From: Hongsoonwoonella zoysiae
GTDB taxonomy: Bacteria; Pseudomonadota; Alphaproteobacteria; Rhizobiales; Stappiaceae
NCBI RefSeq assembly: GCF_013266695.1
Contig: NZ_JABRXF010000002.1
Span: 558,001 to 622,000, forward strand
Direction of reading: 5' to 3'
Length of the DNA stretch: 64,000 nucleotides
Made by a program: the position numbers and the translations under genes. Positions 47,828 through 56,898 of this stretch are shown in pieces. The notes under the pieces are model-generated. The model was not told the DNA's origin, did not search any database, and worked only from the letters and a program-made list of their open reading frames with translations. Every line of letters starts with the position of its first letter. Position 1 is the stretch's first letter.

Positions 47828-48241
47828 ATGAAAGGCAAGTATCCTTCGTTTTTCCGGTTCTCAGGCGTTTTCGCCGTCGCAATGGCGATTTGCTTTATGA
47901 CGAAACCAGCCGTCGCAAATTCCGTGATGACAGGAAACGAAATAAAGGCAGCGGTTTCAGGTAAACGGATTTTTCTCAAGACGCCGTTTGGCGGCGAGTT
48001 CCCGCTTTACTATCAAAGCAATGGAAAGGTCGACGGATCCGGCAAGGCGGTTGGACTTGGCCGCTTGATGAAACCGACCGATTCCGGGAACTGGTGGGTC
48101 CAGGGCGACAAACTTTGTCAGAAATGGAAGTCCTGGTACGACGGCAAGCGCTTTTGCTTTACTCTCGCAGAACGAGGCGAAGGTACACTTTTATGGACTC
48201 GTGATGACGGGTTAAGCGGCCGTGCGCGGATCGGACAGTGA
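47828..48241 (+). CDS. conserved hypothetical exported protein
   Basis: 137 residues from the ATG at 47828 with GGGAGG upstream. Signal peptide at about 1-31 (cleavage after PAVA). The mature part opens TGNEIKAAVSGKRIFLKTPFGGEFPLYY and later has WWVQGDKLCQKWKSW and KRFCFTL, so two Cys probably form a disulfide. This pattern of small periplasmic protein is common in rhizobia, usually without assigned function. It lies between tRNA-Ser and rlpA. Confidence 0.7.
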   Translation: MKGKYPSFFRFSGVFAVAMAICFMTKPAVANSVMTGNEIKAAVSGKRIFLKTPFGGEFPLYYQSNGKVDGSGKAVGLGRLMKPTDSGNWWVQGDKLCQKWKSWYDGKRFCFTLAERGEGTLLWTRDDGLSGRARIGQ

Positions 48242-48511
48242 CATATCCGCCACAATTAAGAAATCATTTACCATATTGATATCATTATCGTCTTACTGAG
48301 GCGATCTGTGTCTCGACGTGTCGTTCACGATACAGTAAGAGCTTTGATGCATTCTCTGGTTTGGCGCCATTTTTGGGGGACGGCGCTGCCTGACGGGAGG
48401 ATGTTTCCGGCATGTTAATCGAATGCCGGAATGATCGAAGCGGTTGGCCGGCGGCTAACGATCTGCCCCGTGCAGGCAAGTCAGTCGACAACGTGTATCG
48501 AGTAAGACGGC
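48242..48511. other. intergenic region before rlpA
   Basis: 270 bp without a supported gene. It must hold the rlpA promoter. Short open frames on both strands here lack ribosome sites and family features. Confidence 0.4.
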
Positions 48512-49636
48512 ATGAGACCCAAGAAGCAGAACGCATCGCAAGCCTCCAGCACGGCATTCTCCTTCTTTATTTCCCCGCGCGGAGCTGGCGCAACGGCAAC
48601 CGCGTTGCTGTGCATCGCCGTAGCAGGATGTTCTTCGGGGCCGAGCGAGAAGAAGGTCAAATTCAGTTCCGCGAAATATGGTGTTCCCGCCAGCCCGAAA
48701 GTTATCGCCGATGGCAAACCCGTTCCGAAAGGCGGCGGACGCGCGGTGGTCGGCAAGCCGTATAAGGTAGCCGGCAAATGGTATAAGCCGAAGCGCGATC
48801 CGAACTATGAGAAAGTCGGCTATGCATCATGGTATGGACCGACATTCCACGGGCGGATGACGGCTAACGGCGAAATTTTCGATCGAAGCGCACTTACGGC
48901 TGCTCATACAACACTTCCGCTTCCCTCCTATGCTCGCGTCACCAACCTTGAGAATGGCCGTTCGGTCACGGTTCGCGTGAACGATAGAGGGCCGTTCCAC
49001 GGGAACCGGGAAATCGACCTTTCGGAGCGTGTTGCGACATTGCTTGATTACAAGCACAAGGGCGTCGCCAAGGTGAAGGTCGAATATGTCGGCCCTGCGA
49101 GACTGGATGGTCGGGATGAGGAATTTCTTCTCGCATCCTATTCGGGCCCGGGCGAGACGACGCCGGGCGGCACCTTGCCGGGTACGCTGCTTGCACAGGC
49201 AACGCCACCGGCATCCATTTTTAGTTCCGCCCCAATTCCGCAAACCCGGCCTTATGGCGCATTCACAACTCTCGCATCGGTGGACGGGCAATTGCAGCAG
49301 GGGATAGAAGTGGCGGCTTTCGATCCCGCACTTGCATTCGAAGCGTCTGGCAAAACCATTCAGGTCGCATCCGCAAATGCTTTTGTCCCTTCCGCGCAGC
49401 AGTTGGGAAAACCGTATGATCTGACGCTTCCCGCCGCATTGAACCGCCCGACCGGATCGCCTGACCCTCAACCTGGTGTCCTCGGCGTGCTTCCGGTAAG
49501 GAATTCGGGCTTCGACGGCGGGTCGGCAGTGTCATCCTACTCAGCAAGACTGCGCATCAGTGCAGCCTATTCCGCCATATCGGAAATTGGGGGCGGAGTT
49601 TCGCTGGCTGCGCTCGCTGTGAAACTCCCGGAATAG
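48512..49636 (+). CDS. rlpA: RlpA-family septal ring lytic transglycosylase, lipoprotein
   Basis: 374 residues. A basic N-terminus and hydrophobic segment end in the lipobox IAVAGCSSG (Cys near residue 41), so it should be lipid-anchored. The double-psi beta-barrel at about 103-200 has GYASWYGPTFHGRMTANGE and the catalytic VNDRGPFHGNREIDLS. RlpA cleaves naked glycan strands at the septum in the species studied. No C-terminal SPOR domain is apparent; the last 150 residues look disordered. It leads the conserved run to dac, tmk and holB. Confidence 0.9.
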   Translation: MRPKKQNASQASSTAFSFFISPRGAGATATALLCIAVAGCSSGPSEKKVKFSSAKYGVPASPKVIADGKPVPKGGGRAVVGKPYKVAGKWYKPKRDPNYEKVGYASWYGPTFHGRMTANGEIFDRSALTAAHTTLPLPSYARVTNLENGRSVTVRVNDRGPFHGNREIDLSERVATLLDYKHKGVAKVKVEYVGPARLDGRDEEFLLASYSGPGETTPGGTLPGTLLAQATPPASIFSSAPIPQTRPYGAFTTLASVDGQLQQGIEVAAFDPALAFEASGKTIQVASANAFVPSAQQLGKPYDLTLPAALNRPTGSPDPQPGVLGVLPVRNSGFDGGSAVSSYSARLRISAAYSAISEIGGGVSLAALAVKLPE

Positions 49637-49740
49637 TCGGGCTTTTCGGATGCCAGGAAAGCTCTGCAATTTATATTTAAATTTGAAATCATTGAGATTT
49701 TCGCTAACGTCCACCGCATTGGCAGATCGGGCGACGAAAA

Positions 49741-50904
49741 GTGCGTGCAGGGTACGGTTTCATATCAATGTTGCAGACTGGCCTTCTGGCCATGACGTTT
49801 TTCCTTCATCCGCCCGCAAGCGCGGAGGAAGGTGCTGAAAAGACATCCACCTACCTCCTCGATACGACGACGGAAACGCTGCTTTCAGCGACCGATCCCG
49901 AGCGACCGTTTCCTCCCGCTTCCACCGCGAAGCTGATGACAGCTGCGGTCGTCTTCAAGGCACTTGAAGAGGGCAAACTAAAACTCAGCACCACATTCAA
50001 GGTGAGCGAGCATGCATGGCGTACAGGTGGCGCGCCGGCACGCACGGCAACGATGTTCGCCGAACTGGGCAGCGAGATCCGCGTGGAAGATCTCTTGCGC
50101 GGCCTCATAATCCAAAACGCCAATGACGCGGCTATTGTCATCGCCGAGGGAATGGCCGGCAGCGAAGCAGATTTCGCCGATCTTATGAACGAGCTTGCCC
50201 GAGAAATAGGCCTGCGAAACACACGCTTCGCAAATCCGACCGGCTACGAAGCGGAAGGCGCTCATACAAGCGCACGCGACCTCGCCGTGCTGGCCAATTA
50301 CATCCTGGATGAATTCCCTCAATTCTATTACCTCTACAGCCTCCCCGAGTTCACCTGGAACAATATTTTTCAGCGCAATCGCAACCCGGTGCTGGGAGAG
50401 ATCCGTGAACTCGACGGCATGGTATCGGGCTTCAGCGAGACGGACGGCTTCAATGCCGTCGGCTCCACGGTTCGAGGAGATCGCCGATTCGTCGCAGTCG
50501 TCGCCGGCGCACCCAGCGAGAGCGCTCGCATCGACGCCCTGAAACGGCTTCTCGACAGTGTCGAGAAAGACTTCGAGGAAGTAATACTTTACGATGCTTG
50601 GGAGCCGGTTGCGGATGCCCGTACTTTTGGCGGCACGAAATCCGGTGTTGCACTTGCAGCGGAAGCGCCGGTACGTGTCCTTTTACCGCGCGGCGACCGG
50701 CACGACTATAAAATCCGCGTCGTTTACCGAGGCCCGCTCATCGCCCCGGTCGAGAAGGGGCAGAAAGCAGGGGAGCTTCGCATTCTCAAAAACGATGTCG
50801 TTACCTACCGCACTTCCCTTGTCACAATGGACAGGGTGGAAGAAGGGACAATGCGGACCAAGGCCCTCGATTCGGTGACGGAAACATTATTCGGTTGGTG
50901 GTAG
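49741..50904 (+). CDS. D-alanyl-D-alanine carboxypeptidase homologue with altered active-site motifs
   Basis: 387 residues from GTG 49741; ATG 49768 is an alternative. Signal peptide ends near ASAEE. The first penicilloyl-serine motif STAK is present at 61-64. The second, normally SxN, reads NAN at 126-128 (IIQNANDAA). The third, normally KTG, reads VSG at 228-230 (DGMVSGFSETDGF). The C-terminal beta domain of class A low-mass PBPs is present (about 285-375). It would be expected to trim pentapeptides, but the altered motifs cast doubt on activity. It lies before tmk as in other rhizobia. Confidence 0.85.
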   Translation: MRAGYGFISMLQTGLLAMTFFLHPPASAEEGAEKTSTYLLDTTTETLLSATDPERPFPPASTAKLMTAAVVFKALEEGKLKLSTTFKVSEHAWRTGGAPARTATMFAELGSEIRVEDLLRGLIIQNANDAAIVIAEGMAGSEADFADLMNELAREIGLRNTRFANPTGYEAEGAHTSARDLAVLANYILDEFPQFYYLYSLPEFTWNNIFQRNRNPVLGEIRELDGMVSGFSETDGFNAVGSTVRGDRRFVAVVAGAPSESARIDALKRLLDSVEKDFEEVILYDAWEPVADARTFGGTKSGVALAAEAPVRVLLPRGDRHDYKIRVVYRGPLIAPVEKGQKAGELRILKNDVVTYRTSLVTMDRVEEGTMRTKALDSVTETLFGWW

Positions 50905-51019
50905 GTGCGCCTCGGATCGTCTCTGCAGGCTGCCGCTGAATCGGCTACACTCGATTTGCAGACACCAGTTACCGGTTTTTCAGGAACCAGCGCTACCCCG
51001 ACCAAGAGGCTACAACTGC

Positions 51020-51718
51020 GTGACGGGACAATTCATAACCTTTGAAGGGGGCGAGGGCGCAGGCAAATCCACGCAGATTGCCCGCCTGAAAGCACATCTT
51101 GAAAAGCTGCGCATTCCGGTATTTGTCACGCGTGAGCCCGGCGGCTCCCCGGGAGCGGAGGTCGTGCGCAGCGTTCTTCTTTCGGGCAAGGCGCGAGCCC
51201 TTGGTCCGGATACCGAGGCTATGCTTTTTGCGGCGGCCCGCGCCGACCATATGGATTCTATTATCCTTCCAGCGCTCGAACGCGACGAATGGGTCCTATG
51301 TGACCGTTTTACCGATTCCACCCGCGTCTACCAGGGTGAGGCCGGGGTAGATCCGGCATTCATTCGTGAACTGGAAAACCTCGCAGTTGCGGGAAAGAAG
51401 CCCGACCTCACGGTCCTGATAGACGTCCCGCCGAATATCGGCTTGGCGCGGGTCTCCACGCGAAGCGCCACTGAATCGGCATCCGGCGCGCCCGACCGGT
51501 TCGAAAAGGATGATCTCGAAGTGCAGGTTCGCCGGCAAGCCATGTTCCTTGATCTCGCCAAGGCGGAACCGGATCGGATTGCCGTCGTCGATGGTTCAAA
51601 GTCCGCCGACACGGTGGAAGAAGCGATATGGGCACTTGTCCGTGAAAGGCTCGGCCATAGGCTTGAAGATGCGACTCGCGTTGTTCCTCTGATTGTGCCC
51701 GGAACACGGGATGGCTAG
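51020..51718 (+). CDS. tmk: thymidylate kinase
   Basis: 232 residues from GTG 51020 (reads TGQFITFEGGEGAGKST). The P-loop is at about 9-17, REPGGSPGAE is the dTMP-binding DR-type loop, and DRFTDSTRVYQG is the conserved central motif. It phosphorylates dTMP to dTDP. The C-terminus overlaps the holB start by 8 bp if the ATG at 51711 is used. The pair tmk-holB is standard. Confidence 0.95.
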   Translation: MTGQFITFEGGEGAGKSTQIARLKAHLEKLRIPVFVTREPGGSPGAEVVRSVLLSGKARALGPDTEAMLFAAARADHMDSIILPALERDEWVLCDRFTDSTRVYQGEAGVDPAFIRELENLAVAGKKPDLTVLIDVPPNIGLARVSTRSATESASGAPDRFEKDDLEVQVRRQAMFLDLAKAEPDRIAVVDGSKSADTVEEAIWALVRERLGHRLEDATRVVPLIVPGTRDG

Positions 51719-52796
51719 AAACATGGCTCTACGGCAGAAAGATACTCAGGCACCCGGCGAGTGGGACCAGATTGACGGCATCCCCCATCCACGCGAAACC
51801 ACCGATCTGATCGGCCATCAAGAGGCGGAAATGGTCCTGCTTGACGCCTTTCGCTCGGAAAGGTTTCACCACGCATGGATTATCGGTGGGCCAAGAGGTA
51901 TCGGGAAAGCAACTCTTGCCTTCCGCTTCGCGCGTTTCGCATTCTCGCACCCGGAACGCTTCTCTTCGGCGGTGATGGAAGCAAAAACGCTCGCCGTCAG
52001 TCCGCAATCACCGGTCAGCCGGAAGGTGGCAAGTGGAGCGCATCCCGATATCCTGCATTTGCGCCGCCCCCTAAACGAGAAGACGGGCAGGTTTCGAACA
52101 GAACTGACGGTAGACGAGGTCCGTCGCACGGTCTCTTTCTTCGGCTCCACGGCATCCGGCGGCAACTGGCGTGTCTGCATCGTTGACGCGGCGGACGACA
52201 TGAACGCCAATGCGGCGAATGCGCTTCTTAAGATCCTGGAAGAACCTCCACCGCATTCCGTGTTTTTCGTTCTCTCTCATGCACCGGGGAGGTTGCTTCC
52301 GACAATCCGCTCACGCTGCCGCCGCCTACATCTGAAACCCCTTGAAACCGATATGGTGTCGCAGGGTATTGGCCGGTTCGTACCGGAGCATGGTCTCGAC
52401 CCGGAAGATCTTCCGCTTGTGGCACGACTTTCCGGCGGTAGCCTGCGGCGGGCGCTGCAACTTTTGTTGACCGGCGGTCTTGAACTTGCCCGCTTGTTCG
52501 ACCGCCTCATGGCTAATCTCCCGGACGTAGATACGGAAGCCCTGCATGGGTTCGCCGATTTTGCTTCCGCAAGCGGGTCTGACGACGCGTGGATTCTGTT
52601 TTATGATCTCGTTTCGGAGCATTTGCACGCACGCCTGCGTGCTGAGGCAGCAAGCGGCGGACACCGGCTTGTCAGGTGGAGCGAGGTGTGGGAAAAGACC
52701 AACCACGCCGTATCGGATGCGGATGCGCTGAACCTTGACAGGAAGCAGGTAATCTTGACCGTCTTCAGGCAAATGGCCCAAACCGCCCGAATGTGA
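51711..52796 (+). CDS. holB: DNA polymerase III subunit delta'
   Basis: 361 residues from the ATG at 51711, chosen over 51693 (GTG, deeper in tmk) and 51723. It has the clamp-loader AAA+ fold: HHAWIIGGPRGIGKATLAFRFA as the modified P-loop, VDEVRRTVSFFGSTASGGNWRVCIVDAADDMNANAANALLKILEEPP as the central region and a sensor I segment SHAPGRLLPTIRSRCRRL. It is part of the sliding-clamp loader. It follows tmk with overlap and precedes metG by about 130 bp. Confidence 0.93.
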   Translation: MARNMALRQKDTQAPGEWDQIDGIPHPRETTDLIGHQEAEMVLLDAFRSERFHHAWIIGGPRGIGKATLAFRFARFAFSHPERFSSAVMEAKTLAVSPQSPVSRKVASGAHPDILHLRRPLNEKTGRFRTELTVDEVRRTVSFFGSTASGGNWRVCIVDAADDMNANAANALLKILEEPPPHSVFFVLSHAPGRLLPTIRSRCRRLHLKPLETDMVSQGIGRFVPEHGLDPEDLPLVARLSGGSLRRALQLLLTGGLELARLFDRLMANLPDVDTEALHGFADFASASGSDDAWILFYDLVSEHLHARLRAEAASGGHRLVRWSEVWEKTNHAVSDADALNLDRKQVILTVFRQMAQTARM

Positions 52797-52927
52797 CGAC
52801 AAGTTCCGCAGACCTGCAACAGCGCGCCTTGTCCTACGCAGACCTTTCTCGAGATGCTTGAAATACGCCCAGTCGGCCGTGGCATCATTCGCCCCCGTCG
52901 ACACTGCGTTTCCGACCGAAAAGAGCC

Positions 52928-54490
52928 ATGACCGCCAAGCCGCCATTTTACATCACCACCGCGATTTCCTATCCAAACGGCGCGCCGCATATCGGCCACG
53001 CGTATGAGGCGATCGCGACAGATGCGATCGCGCGATTCCACCGCCTGGATGGCCGTGACGTCTATTTCCTGACCGGGACAGACGAACACGGGCAGAAAAT
53101 GCTGCAAACCGCGCGAAAAGAAGGCATCGAGGTCAGGGACTTGGCCGATCGAAACGCCAAGCGATTCAAGGAGATGATTGGGGCGCTCAATTGTTCCAAC
53201 GACGATTTCATCCGCACCAGCGAAGAGCGCCATTATGAGGCATCGCAGGCGATCTGGAAGCGGATGGCCGACAACGGCGATATCTACAAGGATTCCTATT
53301 CCGGTTGGTACTCCATTCGCGATGAGGCCTACTATCAGGAAAGCGAGACCGAACTTCGCGACGATGGCATGCGCTACGGCCCACAGGGAACTCCCGTCGA
53401 ATGGGTGGAGGAGGAAAGCTATTTCTTCCGGCTTTCCAACTATCAGGACAAGCTGTTGGAGCATTATGAGAAACACCCGGAGTTCATAGGCCCCGACGAA
53501 CGGCGCAACGAAGTCGTCAGCTTTGTGAAAAGAGGTTTGCGCGACCTGTCGGTATCACGCACCACATTCGACTGGGGCATTCCGGTACCCGGCGATGAAA
53601 AACACGTTATGTACGTGTGGGTGGATGCGCTTACCAATTACATTACAGGTTTGGGATTCCCGGATGAGGCAGCGCCGAATTGGCGGTACTGGCCAGCTAA
53701 CCTGCATGTGATCGGCAAGGATATCGTAAGATTTCACACGGTTTATTGGCCGGCGTTCCTGATGTCCGCCGGGATACCGTTGCCTGACCGTGTGTTTGCC
53801 CACGGCTTTCTCTTCAATCGGGGGGAGAAGATGTCCAAATCCGTCGGCAACGTGATCGATCCGTTTGCCCTGATCGGTCATTACGGTCTAGACCAGGTAC
53901 GCTATTTTTTCCTGCGCGAAGTGCCTTTTGGGCAGGACGGCAACTACAGCCACGATGCGATCGTCAACCGCATCAATGCCGATCTCGCCAATGACCTGGG
54001 GAATCTCGCGCAGCGTTCGCTCTCGATGATCGCCAAGAATTGCGGAGGCACCTTGCCCGATTGCGGCTCGCTCTCGAATGCCGATAAGGCCATGCTCGCT
54101 CAGGCCGATGCCATGCTGGAGGCCTGCCGAAGCGCCATGAGGACGCAAGCGATTCACCAGGCGCTCGCGACCGTCTGGGCGTGTGTTGCCGAAGCGAACC
54201 GGTATTTTGCGTCTCAGGAGCCTTGGGTTCTAAGGAAGACGGATCCGGCGCGCATGGGCACTGTTTTGTATGTGACGGCGGAGGTGATCCGGCAAATCGC
54301 GATCCTTGCCCAGCCGGCCATGCCGGATAGCACTGCAAAGATTCTCGATGCTCTCGGTGTGCCGGAAGGCGCGCGCAATTTCGCAAACCTGGGTGCCGAG
54401 GGACGGCTTAAGAGCGGGACAGAGCTTCCAAAACCTCAACCTGTATTCCCGCGCTACGTCGATGAGGAAAAGGTCGAGGGCGAAGCCTGA
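52928..54490 (+). CDS. metG: methionine-tRNA ligase
   Basis: 520 residues. Class I synthetase with HIGH at 21-24 (PHIGHAYE) and KMSKS at about 301-305 ([10 protein letters not shown]). The DEHGQK and [12 protein letters not shown] segments are also typical. It lacks the C-terminal tRNA-binding extension found in E. coli MetG, as is usual in alphaproteobacteria. It charges initiator and elongator tRNAs with methionine. Its stop overlaps the tatD start by one base. Confidence 0.96.
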   Translation: MTAKPPFYITTAISYPNGAPHIGHAYEAIATDAIARFHRLDGRDVYFLTGTDEHGQKMLQTARKEGIEVRDLADRNAKRFKEMIGALNCSNDDFIRTSEERHYEASQAIWKRMADNGDIYKDSYSGWYSIRDEAYYQESETELRDDGMRYGPQGTPVEWVEEESYFFRLSNYQDKLLEHYEKHPEFIGPDERRNEVVSFVKRGLRDLSVSRTTFDWGIPVPGDEKHVMYVWVDALTNYITGLGFPDEAAPNWRYWPANLHVIGKDIVRFHTVYWPAFLMSAGIPLPDRVFAHGFLFNRGEKMSKSVGNVIDPFALIGHYGLDQVRYFFLREVPFGQDGNYSHDAIVNRINADLANDLGNLAQRSLSMIAKNCGGTLPDCGSLSNADKAMLAQADAMLEACRSAMRTQAIHQALATVWACVAEANRYFASQEPWVLRKTDPARMGTVLYVTAEVIRQIAILAQPAMPDSTAKILDALGVPEGARNFANLGAEGRLKSGTELPKPQPVFPRYVDEEKVEGEA

Positions 54491-55278
54491 TGCTTGTCGA
54501 CAGCCACTGCCATCTCGATTTTCCTGATTTTGACGAAGAGCGCGATGAAATCATCGCCCGGGCGTGCGATGCCGGCGTGAAGGTCATGGTGACAATCTCA
54601 ACTCGGGTTCGACAGTTCGACCGGATCCGCGACATCGCGGAGCGCTATGACAACGTCTACTGCTCCGTCGGAACTCATCCACACAATGCTGGCGAAGAAC
54701 CTGACATCGAGGTCGACGAACTTATTCGCCTTTCCGAGCATCCGAAGGTTGTTGCGATCGGCGAAGCCGGGCTGGATTATTTCTACGACAAGTCTCCGCG
54801 GGACCTGCAGGCGGCCGGCTTCCGGCGCCACATCGCCGCCGCACGAGAAACCGGGTTGCCGCTGGTCATTCATTCGCGCGATGCCGATGAGGACATGGCT
54901 ACCATCCTCGAGGACGAAATGGGGAAGGGGGCCTTTCCGGCCATTCTTCACTGTTTCTCATCCGGCCGGGAACTGGCGTTGAAGGGAATAGAATTAGGAC
55001 TCTACGTCTCTTTTTCCGGCATCCTGACCTTTAAAAGGTCAACGGAGTTACGCGAAATCGCGAGCGAATTGCCGCGTGATCGCCTTCTTGTCGAAACCGA
55101 TGCTCCTTATCTCGCCCCGCAACCCTGGCGCGGAAAACGCAACGAGCCGGCTTACGTCGCTCACACCAACCAGGTTCTTGCCGATTGCCATGGTTCTTCG
55201 ACAGAAGAAATGGCGACCCAGACAACGGCGAATTTCTTCCGGCTGTTTTCCAAGGTACCGCTTCAGGAGGCGGAATGA
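54490..55278 (+). CDS. tatD: TatD-family metal-dependent hydrolase
   Basis: 262 residues. The metal site starts with DSHCHLDFPDF (HxH). VAIGEAGLDYFYD holds the Glu, LVIHSRDA and ILHCFSSGRELA the later His, and LVETDAPYLAP the catalytic Asp. TatD-type proteins are 3'-5' exonucleases or deoxyribonucleases linked to oxidative DNA repair. Although named for the Tat operon, no tat gene is near. Its stop overlaps the MBL hydrolase start by 4 bp. Confidence 0.93.
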   Translation: MLVDSHCHLDFPDFDEERDEIIARACDAGVKVMVTISTRVRQFDRIRDIAERYDNVYCSVGTHPHNAGEEPDIEVDELIRLSEHPKVVAIGEAGLDYFYDKSPRDLQAAGFRRHIAAARETGLPLVIHSRDADEDMATILEDEMGKGAFPAILHCFSSGRELALKGIELGLYVSFSGILTFKRSTELREIASELPRDRLLVETDAPYLAPQPWRGKRNEPAYVAHTNQVLADCHGSSTEEMATQTTANFFRLFSKVPLQEAE

Positions 55279-56081
55279 CGGCGCAGCTGGAATTCACGAT
55301 CCTCGGCTGCGGTTCCTCCGGCGGCGTCCCAAGGGTCGGGAACATATGGGGAGCTTGCGACCCGGCGGAGCCCAGAAACCGCAGGCTTCGTTGCGCATTG
55401 CTCGTCCGGCGGGTCGCCGAAACCGGCACCACTACGGTGCTGATCGACTCCGGGCCGGATGTTCGTCAACAGCTATTGAATGCGGAAGTGAAGGACCTGG
55501 ATGCGGTCGTCTATACCCACGCACATGCAGACCATATTCATGGTATCGACGATCTGCGCGCGATCGCGATTACCCATCGAAGGCGTGTCGATGTCTATAT
55601 GGATGCACCGACGTCTCTGAAGGCGCATGAGGCGTTCGGCTATGTATTCAAGACGCCGGAAGGTTCGAACTATCCGCCGATCCTGAACGAGCACCGGATT
55701 GACCCGAAGAGGGCATTTGCCGTCGAAGGCGCTGGCGGCACCCTCGAATTCCTGCCGGTGAAGGTTGGTCACGGCGACATTGATGCGCTTGGTTTCAAGA
55801 TTAAGAACGTTGCTTACCTCCCTGATGTGAAAGATATTTCACCAATGTCTGAATTGCATTTCAGGGACTTGGATATATGGATTCTCGACGCATTGCGCCA
55901 TTCACATCATCCGAGCCATCTCTCACTTTCCGAAGCTTTGGAGTGGATCAAGCGCATGGCGCCGAAGCAAGCGATCCTGACGAACATGCATATTGATCTG
56001 GATTACCGTACGCTTCGCGCGGAGCTGCCTGAAAATATCGAACCTGCCTATGACGGCCTGACATTTTCCGTGGATGCGTGA
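55275..56081 (+). CDS. metallo-beta-lactamase-fold hydrolase (PhnP-like)
   Basis: 268 residues from the ATG at 55275 (MTAQLEFTILGCGSSGGVP), overlapping the tatD stop by 4 bp. The metal motif HAHADHIHGIDDLR (HxHxDH) and the later HSHHPSHLS and TNMHIDLDY supply the other ligands. It is closest in pattern to PhnP, a cyclic phosphodiesterase of phosphonate breakdown, and to RNase Z. No phn genes are near, so substrate is uncertain. Position after tatD is conserved in rhizobia. Confidence 0.88.
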   Translation: MTAQLEFTILGCGSSGGVPRVGNIWGACDPAEPRNRRLRCALLVRRVAETGTTTVLIDSGPDVRQQLLNAEVKDLDAVVYTHAHADHIHGIDDLRAIAITHRRRVDVYMDAPTSLKAHEAFGYVFKTPEGSNYPPILNEHRIDPKRAFAVEGAGGTLEFLPVKVGHGDIDALGFKIKNVAYLPDVKDISPMSELHFRDLDIWILDALRHSHHPSHLSLSEALEWIKRMAPKQAILTNMHIDLDYRTLRAELPENIEPAYDGLTFSVDA

Positions 56082-56087
56082 CACGTT

Positions 56088-56639
56088 TTGAAATTCCGCC
56101 GCCCGCCAAAACCGCCGACGGAAGAGCGCCTGAAACGTTCGGCTATCGCATACCTCCAGCGCTATTCATCGAGCGAGGATAACCTCAGGCAGGTTTTGCA
56201 ACGCAAGGTCATGCGTGCCGCTATGGCGCTGGAACTGAACCCTGACGATTTTCAGGACATGATCCGAGATACGGTTGGCTTCTGCGTTCGCAACGGGCTT
56301 GTAGATGATCGGGCTTATGCCGAAACAAAGATTGCCGGACTCAGGCGGCGCGGCAGGTCAACGAGCAGGATCAAGGCGACGCTGGTAGCAAAAGGCGTTT
56401 CGAAGGATTTGATCGACGAAACGTTGGACGATGATCCGAAAAGCGAAATCGCCGCCGCGATGCGCTTCGCCAAACGTCGGCGCTTCGGACCGTGGCGCAC
56501 GACGCTCGCAGTGGATCACAAGCTCATGGAGAAGGAAACCGCCGCGCTTTGCCGCGCAGGGTTTTCATATGCGCTCGCCCGAAAGATAGTGACGGCAGAA
56601 AACGTCGATGCGCTTCGGCAAAGCGCCTGTGATGAGTGA
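56088..56639 (+). CDS. recX: RecX-like recombination regulator
   Basis: 183 residues from TTG 56088, 6 bp after the MBL gene. Sequence pattern fits RecX three-helix repeats: AIAYLQRYSSSEDNLRQVLQRKV, FCVRNGLVDDRAYAETKIAGLRRRGRSTSRIKATLVAKGVSKDLIDETL and the C-terminal RKIVTAENVDALR. RecX inhibits RecA filaments. No recA is adjacent, unlike in many bacteria, but rhizobial recX is often unlinked. The start codon is not certain. Confidence 0.82.
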   Translation: MKFRRPPKPPTEERLKRSAIAYLQRYSSSEDNLRQVLQRKVMRAAMALELNPDDFQDMIRDTVGFCVRNGLVDDRAYAETKIAGLRRRGRSTSRIKATLVAKGVSKDLIDETLDDDPKSEIAAAMRFAKRRRFGPWRTTLAVDHKLMEKETAALCRAGFSYALARKIVTAENVDALRQSACDE

Positions 56640-56898
56640 ATGGACGCGAGCGCAAAACGATTGGCTTGGCCAAGGCGGGCATCTGCAGCCTGAAGCGGCC
56701 AAAACCTGGCTGATGTCATACCCACAAACCTTCGTCAAAATAATTCCATAATATATCTTATGCGAATTTATTCATTCGAGGGCACATACGAAGACGGCTT
56801 AGACGGCTGTACTCGAGTCGCCCTCTTTGAGATCCGGCGCGTATCGGGTGGTTATTCGATAAATGCGCCCCTATGCGGGTGCGGCTGTGAATGATGGA
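56640..56898. other. intergenic region between recX and the M20 gene
   Basis: 259 bp between two convergent genes, with an AT-rich stretch near 56.73-56.78 kb (TTCCATAATATATCTTATG). No gene supported. A clear terminator was not found. Confidence 0.4.
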
